Positions 32,087 through 41,037 of a DNA stretch of 64,000 nucleotides are shown one piece after another. Position 1 is the stretch's first letter, and every line of letters starts with the position of its first letter. The notes beneath the pieces are model-generated. The model was not told where the DNA came from, ran no database searches, and worked only from the letters and a program-made list of their open reading frames with translations. The stretch is from Amycolatopsis acididurans (GTDB taxonomy: Bacteria > Actinomycetota > Actinomycetes > Mycobacteriales > Pseudonocardiaceae). The translations under genes and the position numbers were made by a program. Location: NCBI RefSeq assembly GCF_012328925.1, contig NZ_JAAXLS010000008.1:62001-126000 (forward strand), given 5' to 3'.

Positions 32087-34525
32087 GTGACCGCGACGAT
32101 CGAGCCCGAGGTCGGCAAGAGCCGCACCCGGAAGGAAGACGCGCGGCTGATCACCGGCCGCACCCGCTGGACCGACAACATGACGCTGCCGGGCCTGCTG
32201 CACCTCGCGGTGTTGCGCAGCCCGTTCGCGCACGCGCGGATCAACAGCATCGACGTCAGCGAGGCCAAGAGCCGCCCCGGAGTGGTGGCGGTGCTCACGG
32301 CGAAGGACCTCGACCCCGACGGCGCGATCGGCATGCCCTGCGCGTGGCCGATCACGCCGGACATGAAATCGCCTCGGCGGCCCGTGCTGGCCGCCGACCA
32401 GGTCAACTTCGCGGGCGAGGGCGTCGCCGTGGTCGTCGCCCGCAGCGCCGCGGCGGCCCGCGACGCGCTCGAGGCGATCGACGTCGACTACGACGAACTG
32501 CCCGTGGTCCTCGGCCTGGAGAACGCGCTGGCCGAAGGCGCGCCCCTGGTGCACGAGGAGCTGGGCACCAACCGCAACGCCTTCTGGGCGTTCGACTCCG
32601 GCGAGGCCGGCTCCGGCGGCAGCGTCGAGGAGGCCATTTCCGGCGCCGAGGTGGTCGTCAAGCGCCGGTTCCGTCAGCAGCGGCTCGTCCCCGCGTTCAT
32701 GGAGCCGCGCTCCTGCGTCGTCGACCCGACCGGCACGCAGATCGTGATGTGGTCTGCCACCCAGATCCCGCACATCCTCAAGACGATGGCCGCGTTGACG
32801 CTGGGCATTCCCGAGCACAAGCTGCGCGTCATCGCGCCCGACGTGGGCGGCGGTTTCGGCGGCAAGATCGGCGTGCTGCCCGAGGAGTGCCTGGCGCTGC
32901 TCGTGGCGCAGCGGCTGGGCAAGCCGGTGAAGTGGACCGAGACGCGTTCGGAGTGCATGCAGACCGCGCATCACGGCCGCGACCAGATCCAGGACCTCAC
33001 GATCAGCGCCAACCGCGACGGCACGATCACCGGCCTGAAGGTCGAGTTGCTCGCCGACATGGGCGCCTACCTCGGCCTGGTCGGGCCGGGCGTGCCGATC
33101 CTCGGCGCGTTCATGTTCAACGCGATCTACAAGATCCCGGCCTACCACTTCGCCTGCACGAACGTGTTCACCAACACCACGCTCACCGACGCCTATCGCG
33201 GCGCCGGGCGGCCGGAGGCCACGTTCGGTATCGAGCGGATCATGGACGAGCTCGCCGCCGAGCTCGGCATGGATCCGATGGAGCTGCGCGAGAAGAACTG
33301 GATCAAGCACGAGGAGTTCCCGTACACCACGGTCTCCACGCTGACCTACGACTCGGGCAACTACGAGGCCGCCACCGAGAAGGCCATGCAGCTGTTCGAC
33401 TACGAGGGGCTGCGCCGCGAGCAGAAGGAACGGCGCGACCGCAACGATCCCGTTCAGCTGGGCATCGGCATCTCGACGTTCACCGAGATGTGCGGCCTTG
33501 CCCCGTCGCGGGTGCTCGGGTCGCTCGACTACGGCGCCGGTGGCTGGGAGGCCGCGTCGGTGCGGATGCTGCCCACCGGCAAGGTCGAGGTGATCACCGG
33601 GGCCTCGGCGCACGGCCAGGGACACGAGACCGCGTGGAGCCAGATCGTGGCCGACCAGCTGGGCGTGCCGTTCGAGGACGTCGAGGTCATCCACGGTGAC
33701 ACGCAGTCCTCGGCCAAGGGCCTGGACACCTACGGCTCGCGTTCGCTCGCGGTCGGCGGGATCGCGGTGGTCAAGGCGGCCGAGAAGGTCGTCGGCAAGG
33801 CCCGCACGATCGCCGCGCACCTGATGGAGTGCTCGCCCGACGACCTCGAGTTCGAGCAGGGCAAGTTCACCGTGCGCGGCACGGACAAGTCCACCACGAT
33901 CCAGGACGTCGTGTTCGCGACGTTCATGGCGCACAACCTGCCCGACGGGATCGAGCCCTCGCTCGACTCCGACGCGGTGTACGACCCGGAGAACTTCTCG
34001 TTCCCGCACGGCACGCACCTGTGCGCGATGGAGGTCGACACCGAGACCGGCCGGGTGAGCATCCGCAAGTACGTCTGCGTCGACGACGTCGGCGCGGTGG
34101 TCAACCCGCTGATCGTGGAGGGCCAGATCCATGGCGGGCTGGCGCAGGGCATCGCGCAGGCGCTGTTCGAGGAGGCGGTGTTCGACGAGAGCGGCACGCT
34201 GACCACGGGCACGTTCGCCGACTACCTGCTCCCGTCGGCGGCCGACCTGCCCTCGTTCGTCACCGACCGCACCACCACGCCGTCGACCACGAACCCGCTG
34301 GGTGTCAAGGGCGTCGGCGAGGCGGGCACGATCGCCTCGACACCCGCCGTGGTCAACGCGGTGGTGGACGCCGTGCGGCACCTGGGCGTGAACGACGTCG
34401 AGATGCCGTGCTCGCCGATGCGCGTGTGGGCGGCGATCCATCGTGGCGAGAAGAGTGCCGGCGGGCCGGGGGCCGAGGCCGGCGGCGGGTTGGGTTCGAT
34501 CGACGCTTCTGGAGGTGTGCAGTGA
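32087..34525 (+). CDS. coxL: Molybdenum hydroxylase large subunit, form II CoxL-like
   Basis: 812 aa, GTG two bases after coxS. Mo-cofactor domains of the xanthine oxidase family: G-G-G-F-G-G-K near 262, G-Q-G-H-E-T near 508, and the catalytic glutamate Glu745 in K-G-V-G-E-A-G. The active-site loop reads A-Y-R-G-A-G-R (369-375). True form I CO dehydrogenases have A-Y-x-C-S-F-R, whose cysteine binds copper. This protein lacks that cysteine and is a form II enzyme; its substrate is unknown and may be an aldehyde, aromatic or N-heterocyclic compound. Calling it CO dehydrogenase would be an over-reading. Confidence 0.92.
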   Translation: MTATIEPEVGKSRTRKEDARLITGRTRWTDNMTLPGLLHLAVLRSPFAHARINSIDVSEAKSRPGVVAVLTAKDLDPDGAIGMPCAWPITPDMKSPRRPVLAADQVNFAGEGVAVVVARSAAAARDALEAIDVDYDELPVVLGLENALAEGAPLVHEELGTNRNAFWAFDSGEAGSGGSVEEAISGAEVVVKRRFRQQRLVPAFMEPRSCVVDPTGTQIVMWSATQIPHILKTMAALTLGIPEHKLRVIAPDVGGGFGGKIGVLPEECLALLVAQRLGKPVKWTETRSECMQTAHHGRDQIQDLTISANRDGTITGLKVELLADMGAYLGLVGPGVPILGAFMFNAIYKIPAYHFACTNVFTNTTLTDAYRGAGRPEATFGIERIMDELAAELGMDPMELREKNWIKHEEFPYTTVSTLTYDSGNYEAATEKAMQLFDYEGLRREQKERRDRNDPVQLGIGISTFTEMCGLAPSRVLGSLDYGAGGWEAASVRMLPTGKVEVITGASAHGQGHETAWSQIVADQLGVPFEDVEVIHGDTQSSAKGLDTYGSRSLAVGGIAVVKAAEKVVGKARTIAAHLMECSPDDLEFEQGKFTVRGTDKSTTIQDVVFATFMAHNLPDGIEPSLDSDAVYDPENFSFPHGTHLCAMEVDTETGRVSIRKYVCVDDVGAVVNPLIVEGQIHGGLAQGIAQALFEEAVFDESGTLTTGTFADYLLPSAADLPSFVTDRTTTPSTTNPLGVKGVGEAGTIASTPAVVNAVVDAVRHLGVNDVEMPCSPMRVWAAIHRGEKSAGGPGAEAGGGLGSIDASGGVQ

Positions 34526-35376
34526 TTCCCGCTGCATTCGACTACGTCGCTCCGTCCACAGTGGACGAGGCGGTCCGTGCGCTGGCCGACGCGGGCGAGG
34601 ACGCCAAGGTGCTGGCAGGCGGGCAGAGCCTGCTGCCGGTGCTGCGGATGCGGCTCGCCGCGCCGACCACGATCATCGACCTGGGCAAGATCGCCGAGCT
34701 GCGCGGTGTCCGCGAGGACGGCGACGCGCTGGTCATCGGTGCCATGACCACGCACTACGACGTGCAGCGCGATCACCTGATCGCCGAGCACGCCGCGCTG
34801 CTGGCCCGCACGACCGACACGGTGGCCGACCCACAGGTGCGCCACCGCGGCACGTTCGGCGGCGCGATCGCGCACGCCGACCCGGCCGGTGACCTGCTCG
34901 CCCCGGCGCTCGCGCTGGACGCCGAGATGGTGATCGCCGGGACCGGCGGGCGCCGCACGGTACCGGCGGCGGAGTTCTTCCAGGACTTCTTCACCACGTC
35001 GCTGGAGCCGACCGACATCCTGGTCGAGGTCCGGGTGCCCAAGCACACGGGCTGGCGGGCGCACTACGAGAAGTTCAACCGGGTCGCGCAGGCCTGGTCG
35101 ATGGTGGCCGTCGCGGTCACCGTCCGGACCGAGGGTGACACGATCGCCGAGGCCAGGATCGCGCTGACCAACATGGCGCCGATTCCGGTCCGGGCGACCG
35201 CCGTTGAGCAGGCACTCGTCGGTCAGGCGGCCACCGAGGAAACCATCCGCGCGGCCGCGTCCCACGCCGCCGAGGGCACCTCCCCGACCCCTGACGGCAA
35301 CGCGGACGTCGAATATCGGCAAGAATTGGCACGGGTACTCACGGGCCGGGCTGTCTCGGCTGCCGTGACCGCTTAG
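34522..35376 (+). CDS. coxM: Molybdenum hydroxylase medium (FAD) subunit, CoxM type
   Basis: 284 aa, GTG overlapping the coxL stop by 4 bp. FAD-binding PCMH domain with A-G-G-Q-S-L-L-P (residues 32-39) and T-F-G-G-A-I-A-H-A-D-P-A-G-D near 111-124, and a CO-dehydrogenase flavoprotein C-terminal domain. It accepts electrons from CoxS and passes them on, possibly to quinone with the help of CoxG. Followed by a very stable hairpin. Confidence 0.93.
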   Translation: MIPAAFDYVAPSTVDEAVRALADAGEDAKVLAGGQSLLPVLRMRLAAPTTIIDLGKIAELRGVREDGDALVIGAMTTHYDVQRDHLIAEHAALLARTTDTVADPQVRHRGTFGGAIAHADPAGDLLAPALALDAEMVIAGTGGRRTVPAAEFFQDFFTTSLEPTDILVEVRVPKHTGWRAHYEKFNRVAQAWSMVAVAVTVRTEGDTIAEARIALTNMAPIPVRATAVEQALVGQAATEETIRAAASHAAEGTSPTPDGNADVEYRQELARVLTGRAVSAAVTA

Positions 35377-35385
35377 CCAGTTGCC

Positions 35386-35432
35386 GTGAGGGACCCCCTC
35401 ATGGTGCTATGCGCCATGAGGGGGTCCCTCAC
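35386..35432. terminator. 22-bp stem hairpin between coxM and coxG
   Basis: GTGAGGGACCCCCTCATGG and its complement, extended by TGC/GCG (one wobble), form a 22-bp stem with a 3-base TAT loop. It starts 9 bp after coxM. It would stop or strongly reduce read-through into coxG, and may also protect the upstream mRNA end. Confidence 0.75.
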
Positions 35433-35462
35433 GACTTCGCGACACAGAAGGGAGGTCGAGCC

Positions 35463-36140
35463 GTGCGGCTTGACCATGAATTCAGCGTTCCGGCGCCGCC
35501 CGCACAGGTCTGGAAGGCCGTGACCGATCCGGAGGCCGTCGCCCCGTGCATGCCGGGTGCGACCCTGACGAAGGTGGAGGGCGAGACCTTCACCGGCACG
35601 GTCAAGGTGAAGCTGGGGCCGATCTCCCTGACCTACAAGGGCGCGGGCGAGTTCCTCGAGGCCGACGAAACCGCCCGCAAGATCGTCATCAAGGCCTCCG
35701 GCAAGGACGCGCGCGGCGGCGGCACGGCGGCGGCGACCGTCACCGTGACGCTGACCGAGGAGAGCGGCTCCACCAAGGGCAAGGTCGAGACCGACCTCAA
35801 CGTGACCGGCAAGCCGGCGCAGTTCGGCCGCGGCATGATCTCCGAGGTCGGCGGCAAGATCCTCGACCAGTTCGCGACGAACCTGGCCGAGAAGCTGGGC
35901 GGCGGCGAGGAGCCCAAGGCCGAGCCCGCCGCGCAGCCCGCCACCGGTGCGGCCGAGCCCGCCGAGGCGGCGAAGCCGAAGCTGGAGGCCGTGAAGCCGG
36001 CTCCGCAGAAGGAAGCCGAGGCGATCGACCTGTTCGAGTACGCGGGCAGCTCGGTCGCGAAGCGGCTCGCCCCGGTCCTCGCCGGCGTCGCCGGCCTGCT
36101 GATCATCGTGGCGATCATCCGCGCGATCCGCCGCCGCTGA
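35463..36140 (+). CDS. coxG: CoxG-like SRPBCC protein with C-terminal membrane anchor
   Basis: 225 aa from GTG 35463, chosen for the GGGAGG eight bases ahead; an earlier in-frame ATG lies inside the hairpin. Residues 1-145 form the START/SRPBCC fold of CO dehydrogenase subunit G (F-S-V-P-A-P-P-A-Q-V-W, C-M-P-G-A near 31). A Pro/Ala/Lys linker (about 150-195) leads to one membrane helix (about 202-220) and a basic R-R-R end. CoxG is known to tie the enzyme to the membrane and to respiration; the anchor seen here fits. Confidence 0.88.
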   Translation: MRLDHEFSVPAPPAQVWKAVTDPEAVAPCMPGATLTKVEGETFTGTVKVKLGPISLTYKGAGEFLEADETARKIVIKASGKDARGGGTAAATVTVTLTEESGSTKGKVETDLNVTGKPAQFGRGMISEVGGKILDQFATNLAEKLGGGEEPKAEPAAQPATGAAEPAEAAKPKLEAVKPAPQKEAEAIDLFEYAGSSVAKRLAPVLAGVAGLLIIVAIIRAIRRR

Positions 36141-36196
36141 CTTCCCGCGGGCGAGGGGCACCTTCGCGGGAAGAGTGCCCCTCGCCACGTCGGGAA
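36140..36196. terminator. Nested inverted repeat after coxG
   Basis: Inner arms GGCGAGGGGCAC (36149-36160) and GTGCCCCTCGCC (36174-36185) are perfect; outer arms CTTCCCG and CGGGAAG (36140-36146, 36190-36196) close the fold. It begins at the coxG stop codon. Confidence 0.7.
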
Positions 36197-36227
36197 GTCC
36201 CTCGCGGCGCCCTCGGTTGTACGGGAT

Positions 36228-37280
36228 GTGCGCAGCGAGACTGACGTGGTGGTGATCGGCGCGGGCCAGGCCGGCCTTTCGGCCGCCTACCACCTGCGGC
36301 GGACCGGGTTCGGCAACGGCTCGGGCTTCGTCGTGCTCGATCACGGCAAGCGGCCGGGCGGCGCGTGGCAGTACCGCTGGCCCTCGCTCCGGCTGGGCAA
36401 GGTGCACGGGATCCACGATCTGCCCGGAATGTCGTTCGCCGCGACGGATCTGGACCGTCCCGCCTCCGAGGTCGTGTCCGAGTACTTCGGCCGGTACGAG
36501 CGCACTTTCGACCTCCCGGTGCGGCGTCCGGTCGAGGTGCTGGACGTGCACGACGAGGGCGAGCGGCTGCTGGTCCGCAGCGTCACCGACGAGTGGGCCG
36601 CCCGCGCGGTGATCAACGCGACCGGCACCTGGGGCCGGCCGTTCTGGCCGCACTACCCGGGCCAGGAGACCTTCCGCGGCCGTCAGCTGCACACGGCCGA
36701 TTTCCAGAGCGCGGAGGAGTTCCGCGGCCGGCACGTCGTGGTGGTCGGCGGCGGTGCCTCCGGCGTGCAGTTGCTGCTGGAGATCGCCGACGTCGCGAGC
36801 GGGACGACGTGGGTGACCCGGCGGCCGCCCGAGTTCTTCTCCCACGAGTTCACCCCGGAGTACGGGCGCGAGGTGGTCGCGAAGGTGGACGAGCGGGTCC
36901 GCGAGGGCCTGCCGCCCGCGAGCGTGGTGAGCGTGACCGGGCTGGCGCTGACACCCGAGGTGAAGCGCGGCATCGATCGCGGGATCCTGGACCGCAAGCC
37001 GATGTTCGAGCGGATCACGCCGGACGGCGTCGTCTGGGCGGACGGCAGCGAGCAGCGCGCGGACGTGATCCTGTGGGCGACCGGGTTCCGCGCGGCGCTG
37101 GACCATCTGGCCCCGCTGCACCTGCGCGCGCCCGGCGGCGGCATCAGGATGGACGGCACCCGGGTGGTCGCCGAACCGCGGCTGCACCTGGTGGGGTACG
37201 GCCCGTCGGCGAGCACGGTCGGCGCCAGCCGCGCGGGCCGGGCCGCGGTGACCGAGATCCGGCAGCTGCTAGGACAGTGA
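36228..37280 (+). CDS. FAD-dependent NAD(P)-binding oxidoreductase (flavin monooxygenase-like)
   Basis: 350 aa from GTG 36228. Two dinucleotide-binding motifs: G-A-G-Q-A-G near 11-16 for FAD and G-G-G-A-S-G at 174-179 for NADPH, plus L-W-A-T-G-F-R near 283. The short length and G-T-W-G-R-P-F-W-P resemble CzcO/ArsO-type small flavoproteins rather than full Baeyer-Villiger enzymes. Substrate unknown. It follows the coxG terminator and its last 12 bp overlap the convergent amidohydrolase-like gene, so it looks like its own unit. Confidence 0.83.
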   Translation: MRSETDVVVIGAGQAGLSAAYHLRRTGFGNGSGFVVLDHGKRPGGAWQYRWPSLRLGKVHGIHDLPGMSFAATDLDRPASEVVSEYFGRYERTFDLPVRRPVEVLDVHDEGERLLVRSVTDEWAARAVINATGTWGRPFWPHYPGQETFRGRQLHTADFQSAEEFRGRHVVVVGGGASGVQLLLEIADVASGTTWVTRRPPEFFSHEFTPEYGREVVAKVDERVREGLPPASVVSVTGLALTPEVKRGIDRGILDRKPMFERITPDGVVWADGSEQRADVILWATGFRAALDHLAPLHLRAPGGGIRMDGTRVVAEPRLHLVGYGPSASTVGASRAGRAAVTEIRQLLGQ

Positions 37281-38084
37281 GAACACGCGCCGGGCGTTGC
37301 CGCCGAGGAATAGCTCCCGCGCCTCTTCGCCCAGTTCGAGCTCGTCCAGCCGCTTGAGGCACGCCGACGCCGTGAGCATCGGGTAGTTCGTGCCGAACAG
37401 CACCCGGGTGCGGCCGCGGCCGCGCAGGAACTCGACCAGTTCGGCCGGCAGCCGGTGCAGGGCGTACGCCGAAGTGTCCACATAGAAGTTCGGGTACTTG
37501 TCGGCGAGCGAGAAAACCTCGGGCAGCCACGGATATCCGACGTGACCGCCGACCACGACGAGGTCGGGGAAGTCCAGCAGCACCTCGTCCAGGTAGGGGA
37601 TCGGCCGTCCCGGCTCGGACGGGCACAGCGGACCGGTGTGCCCGATCTGCGTGCAGAACGGCACGTCCTCCTCCACGCACGCCACGTACACCGGGTAGTA
37701 GCGCCGGTCGTTCGGCGGCAGGTTCCACAGCCACGGCACGACGCGCACGCCGACGAATCCCAGATCCCGCACGCAGCGCCGGATCTCCCGCACCGCGCGC
37801 ACCGGATCACGCAGGTCGACCGAGGCGATCCCGGCGAACCGTCCGGGATGCTTGTCGACGACCGACGCGACCTCGTCGTTGGAGATCAGCACGCCCTGCG
37901 GACCGGTCCAGGCGGAGAGCAGCCCGATGCTCACGCCGGCCTTGTCCATCGCGTCGAGGGTGCCCGCGAGCGGCGGCACGACGCGCTCGGTGTTCGTCCA
38001 GCGCAGCACGGTTTCCAGCCACGGCTGGCTCATGAACAGCTCGTTGGGCTGCTGCATCCATACGTCGATGATCTCGTCGCTCAT
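37269..38084 (-). CDS. Amidohydrolase-family (ACMSD-like) protein with altered metal site
   Basis: 271 aa from ATG 38084; longer upstream frame lacks coding character. TIM-barrel metal hydrolase type (amidohydrolase 2). The usual N-terminal H-x-H is replaced by D-V-W-M-Q (residues 7-11), and the final D of the G-S-D-Y-P motif is Asn233 in F-G-T-N-Y-P. Histidines in I-G-H-T-G and G-G-H-V-G-Y-P remain. It may use fewer metal ligands or be a non-hydrolytic relative. Divergent from glnA4 with a 31-bp gap, so the two may share a promoter region. Confidence 0.78.
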   Translation of the reverse strand: MSDEIIDVWMQQPNELFMSQPWLETVLRWTNTERVVPPLAGTLDAMDKAGVSIGLLSAWTGPQGVLISNDEVASVVDKHPGRFAGIASVDLRDPVRAVREIRRCVRDLGFVGVRVVPWLWNLPPNDRRYYPVYVACVEEDVPFCTQIGHTGPLCPSEPGRPIPYLDEVLLDFPDLVVVGGHVGYPWLPEVFSLADKYPNFYVDTSAYALHRLPAELVEFLRGRGRTRVLFGTNYPMLTASACLKRLDELELGEEARELFLGGNARRVFSLS

Positions 38085-38115
38085 CCGGCCCACTTTCTGA
38101 GGGTAGGGTGAGCGC

Positions 38116-39480
38116 ATGAACATGGCCAGGGGCATGCTCACCTTGGACGAACTCCGCGAGTTGGTCCGGCTCGGCACCATCGACACGGTCCTGGTCGCGA
38201 TCACCGACATGCAGGGGCGCCTGCAGGGCAAGCGCTGTGCCGCCGGGTACTTCGTCGACGAGGTCGTGCCGCATGCCACCGAGGCCTGCGATTACCTGCT
38301 GGCCGTCGACGTCGAGATGAACACCGTCGACGGTTTCGAGATGTCGTCCTGGAGCCGCGGCTACGGCGATTTCGTGCTGCGGCCTGATCTTTCGACGCTG
38401 CGGCACATTCCCTGGCACGAGGGCACCGTCCTGGTTCTGGCCGATATCGAATGGGTGGCGGGCGGTGCGGTACCCGCCTCGCCCCGGCAGGTGCTGCGCC
38501 GCCAGCTCGACCGGCTCGCCGAACGCGGGCTGGCCGCCTACGTCGGCACCGAGCTGGAGTTCATCGTCTTCGACGACACCTACGAACAGGCCTGGCAGCG
38601 CGGTTACCGGGAGCTGGCACCCGCGAATCAGTACAATGTGGACTACTCGATGCTGGGTACCGGCAGGTTGGAACCGTTGCTGCGGCGCATCCGCAACGAC
38701 ATGGCCGGTGCGGGGATGTACGTCGAGTCGGCGAAGGGGGAGTGCAATCCCGGGCAGCACGAGATCGCCTTCCGCTACACCGACGCCTTGTCCACATGCG
38801 ACAACCACAGCATCTACAAGACCGGCGCCAAGGAGATCGCCGCGCAGGAAGGCAGAAGCCTGACCTTCATGGCGAAGTACAACGAGCGCGAGGGCAACTC
38901 CTGCCACATCCACATCAGCCTTCGCTCGGCCGAGGGTGAGCCGGTGCTCGCCGGGGACGGGCCCGGCGGGTTCACCAAGCTGATGGAGCACTTCCTGGCC
39001 GGGCAGCTGGCCTGCCTGCGCGAGCTGACCTACTTCTTCGCGCCGAACATCAACTCCTACAAGCGTTTCGTGCCCGGCAGCTTTGCCCCGACCGCCGTCG
39101 CGTGGGGCACCGACAACCGCACGTGCGCGCTGCGCGTCGTCGGGCACGGACCGTCGTTGCGCGTCGAGAACCGGGTGCCGGGCGGTGACGTGAACCCCTA
39201 CCTCGCGGTCGCGGCACTCGTCGCGGCGGGCCTGCACGGGATCGAGAACGAACTGCCGCTGGAGGAGGAGTTCCGGGGAAACGCCTACGGTGCGGACAAG
39301 CCGGCCGTGCCCTCGACACTGCGAGAGGCGGCGGCCGCGCTCGCCGAAAGCAAGATGGCGAGGAAGGCGTTCGGCGACGACGTGGTCGACCACTACCTCA
39401 ACGCGGCCAGGGTGGAACTGGCCGCGTTCGACTCGGCCGTCACCGACTGGGAGCGCGTGCGTGGCTTCGAACGGCTCTAA
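38116..39480 (+). CDS. glnA4: Glutamine-synthetase-family gamma-glutamyl-amine ligase, GlnA4 type
   Basis: 454 aa. GS beta-grasp (I-T-D-M-Q-G-R-L-Q-G-K-R near 30-41) and catalytic domain with E-L-E-F near 142, G-Q-H-E-I, N-S-C-H-I-H-I-S-L and R-V-E-N-R-V-P-G-G-D. It tracks mycobacterial Rv2860c closely, down to the ending D-W-E-R-V-R-G-F-E-R-L. This branch does not make glutamine; Streptomyces GlnA3/GlnA4 glutamylate polyamines or ethanolamine for catabolism. The amidotransferase and SDR genes that follow match the mycobacterial glnA4 cluster. Confidence 0.87.
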   Translation: MNMARGMLTLDELRELVRLGTIDTVLVAITDMQGRLQGKRCAAGYFVDEVVPHATEACDYLLAVDVEMNTVDGFEMSSWSRGYGDFVLRPDLSTLRHIPWHEGTVLVLADIEWVAGGAVPASPRQVLRRQLDRLAERGLAAYVGTELEFIVFDDTYEQAWQRGYRELAPANQYNVDYSMLGTGRLEPLLRRIRNDMAGAGMYVESAKGECNPGQHEIAFRYTDALSTCDNHSIYKTGAKEIAAQEGRSLTFMAKYNEREGNSCHIHISLRSAEGEPVLAGDGPGGFTKLMEHFLAGQLACLRELTYFFAPNINSYKRFVPGSFAPTAVAWGTDNRTCALRVVGHGPSLRVENRVPGGDVNPYLAVAALVAAGLHGIENELPLEEEFRGNAYGADKPAVPSTLREAAAALAESKMARKAFGDDVVDHYLNAARVELAAFDSAVTDWERVRGFERL

Positions 39481-40159
39481 ACCCGTCATCGGCATCTCGA
39501 CCTACGTGGAACCTGCCCGCTGGGGCGTGTGGGACACGTCTGCCGCGCTGCTGCCGCGGTCCTATGTGGACTGTGTGGTGAAGGCGGGCGGGGTGCCGGT
39601 GCTGTTGCCCTCGGTCGGCCGGGACACGTCGGCGCTGTCCGCTGTGGACGGTCTGGTGATCGCGGGCGGTGCCGACGTCGATCCGGCCCGGTACGGGCAG
39701 CAGGCGCACGAGACGACGGTGAGCCGCCCGGAGCGGGACGGGTTCGAGTTCGCCCTCATCCGGGACGCGCTCGACCGCGGGCTCGCGGTGCTCGGCGTGT
39801 GCCGGGGCATGCAGGTGCTCAACGTCGCGCTCGGCGGCACCCTGACCCAGCATCTGCCCGAGGCCGCCGGGCACACCGGGCACCAGCCCGCACCGGCGGT
39901 CTACGGGCACAACCGCATCACGCTGGCCGAGGGCAGCCGTGCCGCGCGGATCCTGGGCACGGAAGCGAAGGGCCAGTGCTACCACCACCAGTCGGTCGGC
40001 GAACCGGCGCCCGGACTCAAGGCCGTGGGCTGGGCGGCGGATGGCACGATCGAGGCGGTGGAGATGCCCGGCGAGGCGTTCGTGCTCGGCGTGCAATGGC
40101 ATCCGGAGCAGGACGATACGGACGTGCGGCTGTTCGCCGCGCTGGTGGAGGTCGCGTAA
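39461..40159 (+). CDS. Class I glutamine amidotransferase-like gamma-glutamyl hydrolase (PuuD/C26 type)
   Basis: 232 aa from a GTG that overlaps the glnA4 3' end by 20 bp. Peptidase C26 signature: I-G-I-S-T-Y at the start, D-G-L-V-I-A-G-G-A-D-V near 52, nucleophile Cys114 in G-V-C-R-G-M-Q, and G-V-Q-W-H-P-E-Q for the His-Glu pair. In the gamma-glutamyl amine route it removes glutamate from the oxidised product. Same position as Rv2859c in Mycobacterium. Confidence 0.88.
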   Translation: MASNGSKPVIGISTYVEPARWGVWDTSAALLPRSYVDCVVKAGGVPVLLPSVGRDTSALSAVDGLVIAGGADVDPARYGQQAHETTVSRPERDGFEFALIRDALDRGLAVLGVCRGMQVLNVALGGTLTQHLPEAAGHTGHQPAPAVYGHNRITLAEGSRAARILGTEAKGQCYHHQSVGEPAPGLKAVGWAADGTIEAVEMPGEAFVLGVQWHPEQDDTDVRLFAALVEVA

Positions 40160-40161
40160 AG

Positions 40162-40929
40162 ATGGTGCAGCGTTTCGACGGCCGGGTCGCCGTGATCACC
40201 GGCGGTGGCAGCGGGATCGGCCTCGCGACCGCGCGCAGGCTCGCGAGCGAGGGCGCGAAGGTGGTCATCGCCGACGTCGACGCCGCCGCGGGCAAGGCCG
40301 CCGCCGACGAGGTCCCCGGTGAGTTCGTCGCCACCGACGTCACCAGCGAGACCCAGGTCGCGGCGCTGTTCGACGGCACGGCCGAGAAGTACGGCTCGCT
40401 CGACGTCGCGTTCAACAATGCCGGTATCTCCCCGCCCGACGACGACTCGATCCTGACCACCGGGCTCGACGCGTGGAAGAAGGTGCAGGAGGTCAACCTG
40501 ACCTCGGTGTACCTGTGCTGCAAATACGCGATCCCGCACATGCGGCGGCAGGGCAAGGGCTCGATCGTGAACACCGCGTCGTTCGTGGCCGTGATGGGGG
40601 CGGCGACCTCGCAGATCTCCTACACCGCGTCCAAGGGCGGCGTGCTGGCGATGACCCGTGAGCTGGGCGTGCAGTTCGCCCGCGAGGGCATCCGGGTCAA
40701 CGCGCTGTGCCCCGGCCCGGTGAACACGCCGCTGCTGCGGGAGCTGTTCGCCAAGGACCCGGAACGCGCGGCGCGGCGGCTGGTGCACGTGCCGATGGGC
40801 CGGTTCGCCGAGGCGACGGAAATCGCCGCCGCGGTCGCGTTCCTGGCCAGTGACGACGCCTCCTTCATCACGGCGTCGCAGTTCCTCGTCGACGGCGGTA
40901 TCAGCGGCGCGTACGTCACCCCGCTGTAG
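40162..40929 (+). CDS. Short-chain dehydrogenase/reductase
   Basis: 255 aa from ATG 40162, two bases after the previous stop. Classical SDR: T-G-G-G-S-G-I-G (about 14-21), N-N-A-G, active-site Ser in N-T-A-S, Tyr154 and Lys158 (Y-T-A-S-K), and P-G-P-V-N-T-P. D-V-D after the second strand suggests NAD. Position equals Rv2857c beside glnA4 in Mycobacterium. It may oxidise an alcohol or aldehyde intermediate of amine breakdown; the substrate is unproven. Confidence 0.88.
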   Translation: MVQRFDGRVAVITGGGSGIGLATARRLASEGAKVVIADVDAAAGKAAADEVPGEFVATDVTSETQVAALFDGTAEKYGSLDVAFNNAGISPPDDDSILTTGLDAWKKVQEVNLTSVYLCCKYAIPHMRRQGKGSIVNTASFVAVMGAATSQISYTASKGGVLAMTRELGVQFAREGIRVNALCPGPVNTPLLRELFAKDPERAARRLVHVPMGRFAEATEIAAAVAFLASDDASFITASQFLVDGGISGAYVTPL

Positions 40930-41037
40930 CGCGCCGCTCACGGTGGGTGCCGGGGAGGGCCGCGTTCTGCGTCGTATGTCGCGCGACGGCGTGGGCCTAT
41001 AGACTTAGGCGGACAACTGAACATCGGCCGTCATGAG

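Noticed and set aside
32087-34525. Annotation as aerobic CO dehydrogenase (form I)
   Set aside because: The active-site loop is AYRGAGR without the copper-binding cysteine.
31859-34537. Long open frame antisense to coxL
   Set aside because: Explained by the codon structure of coxL; no motif or start signal.
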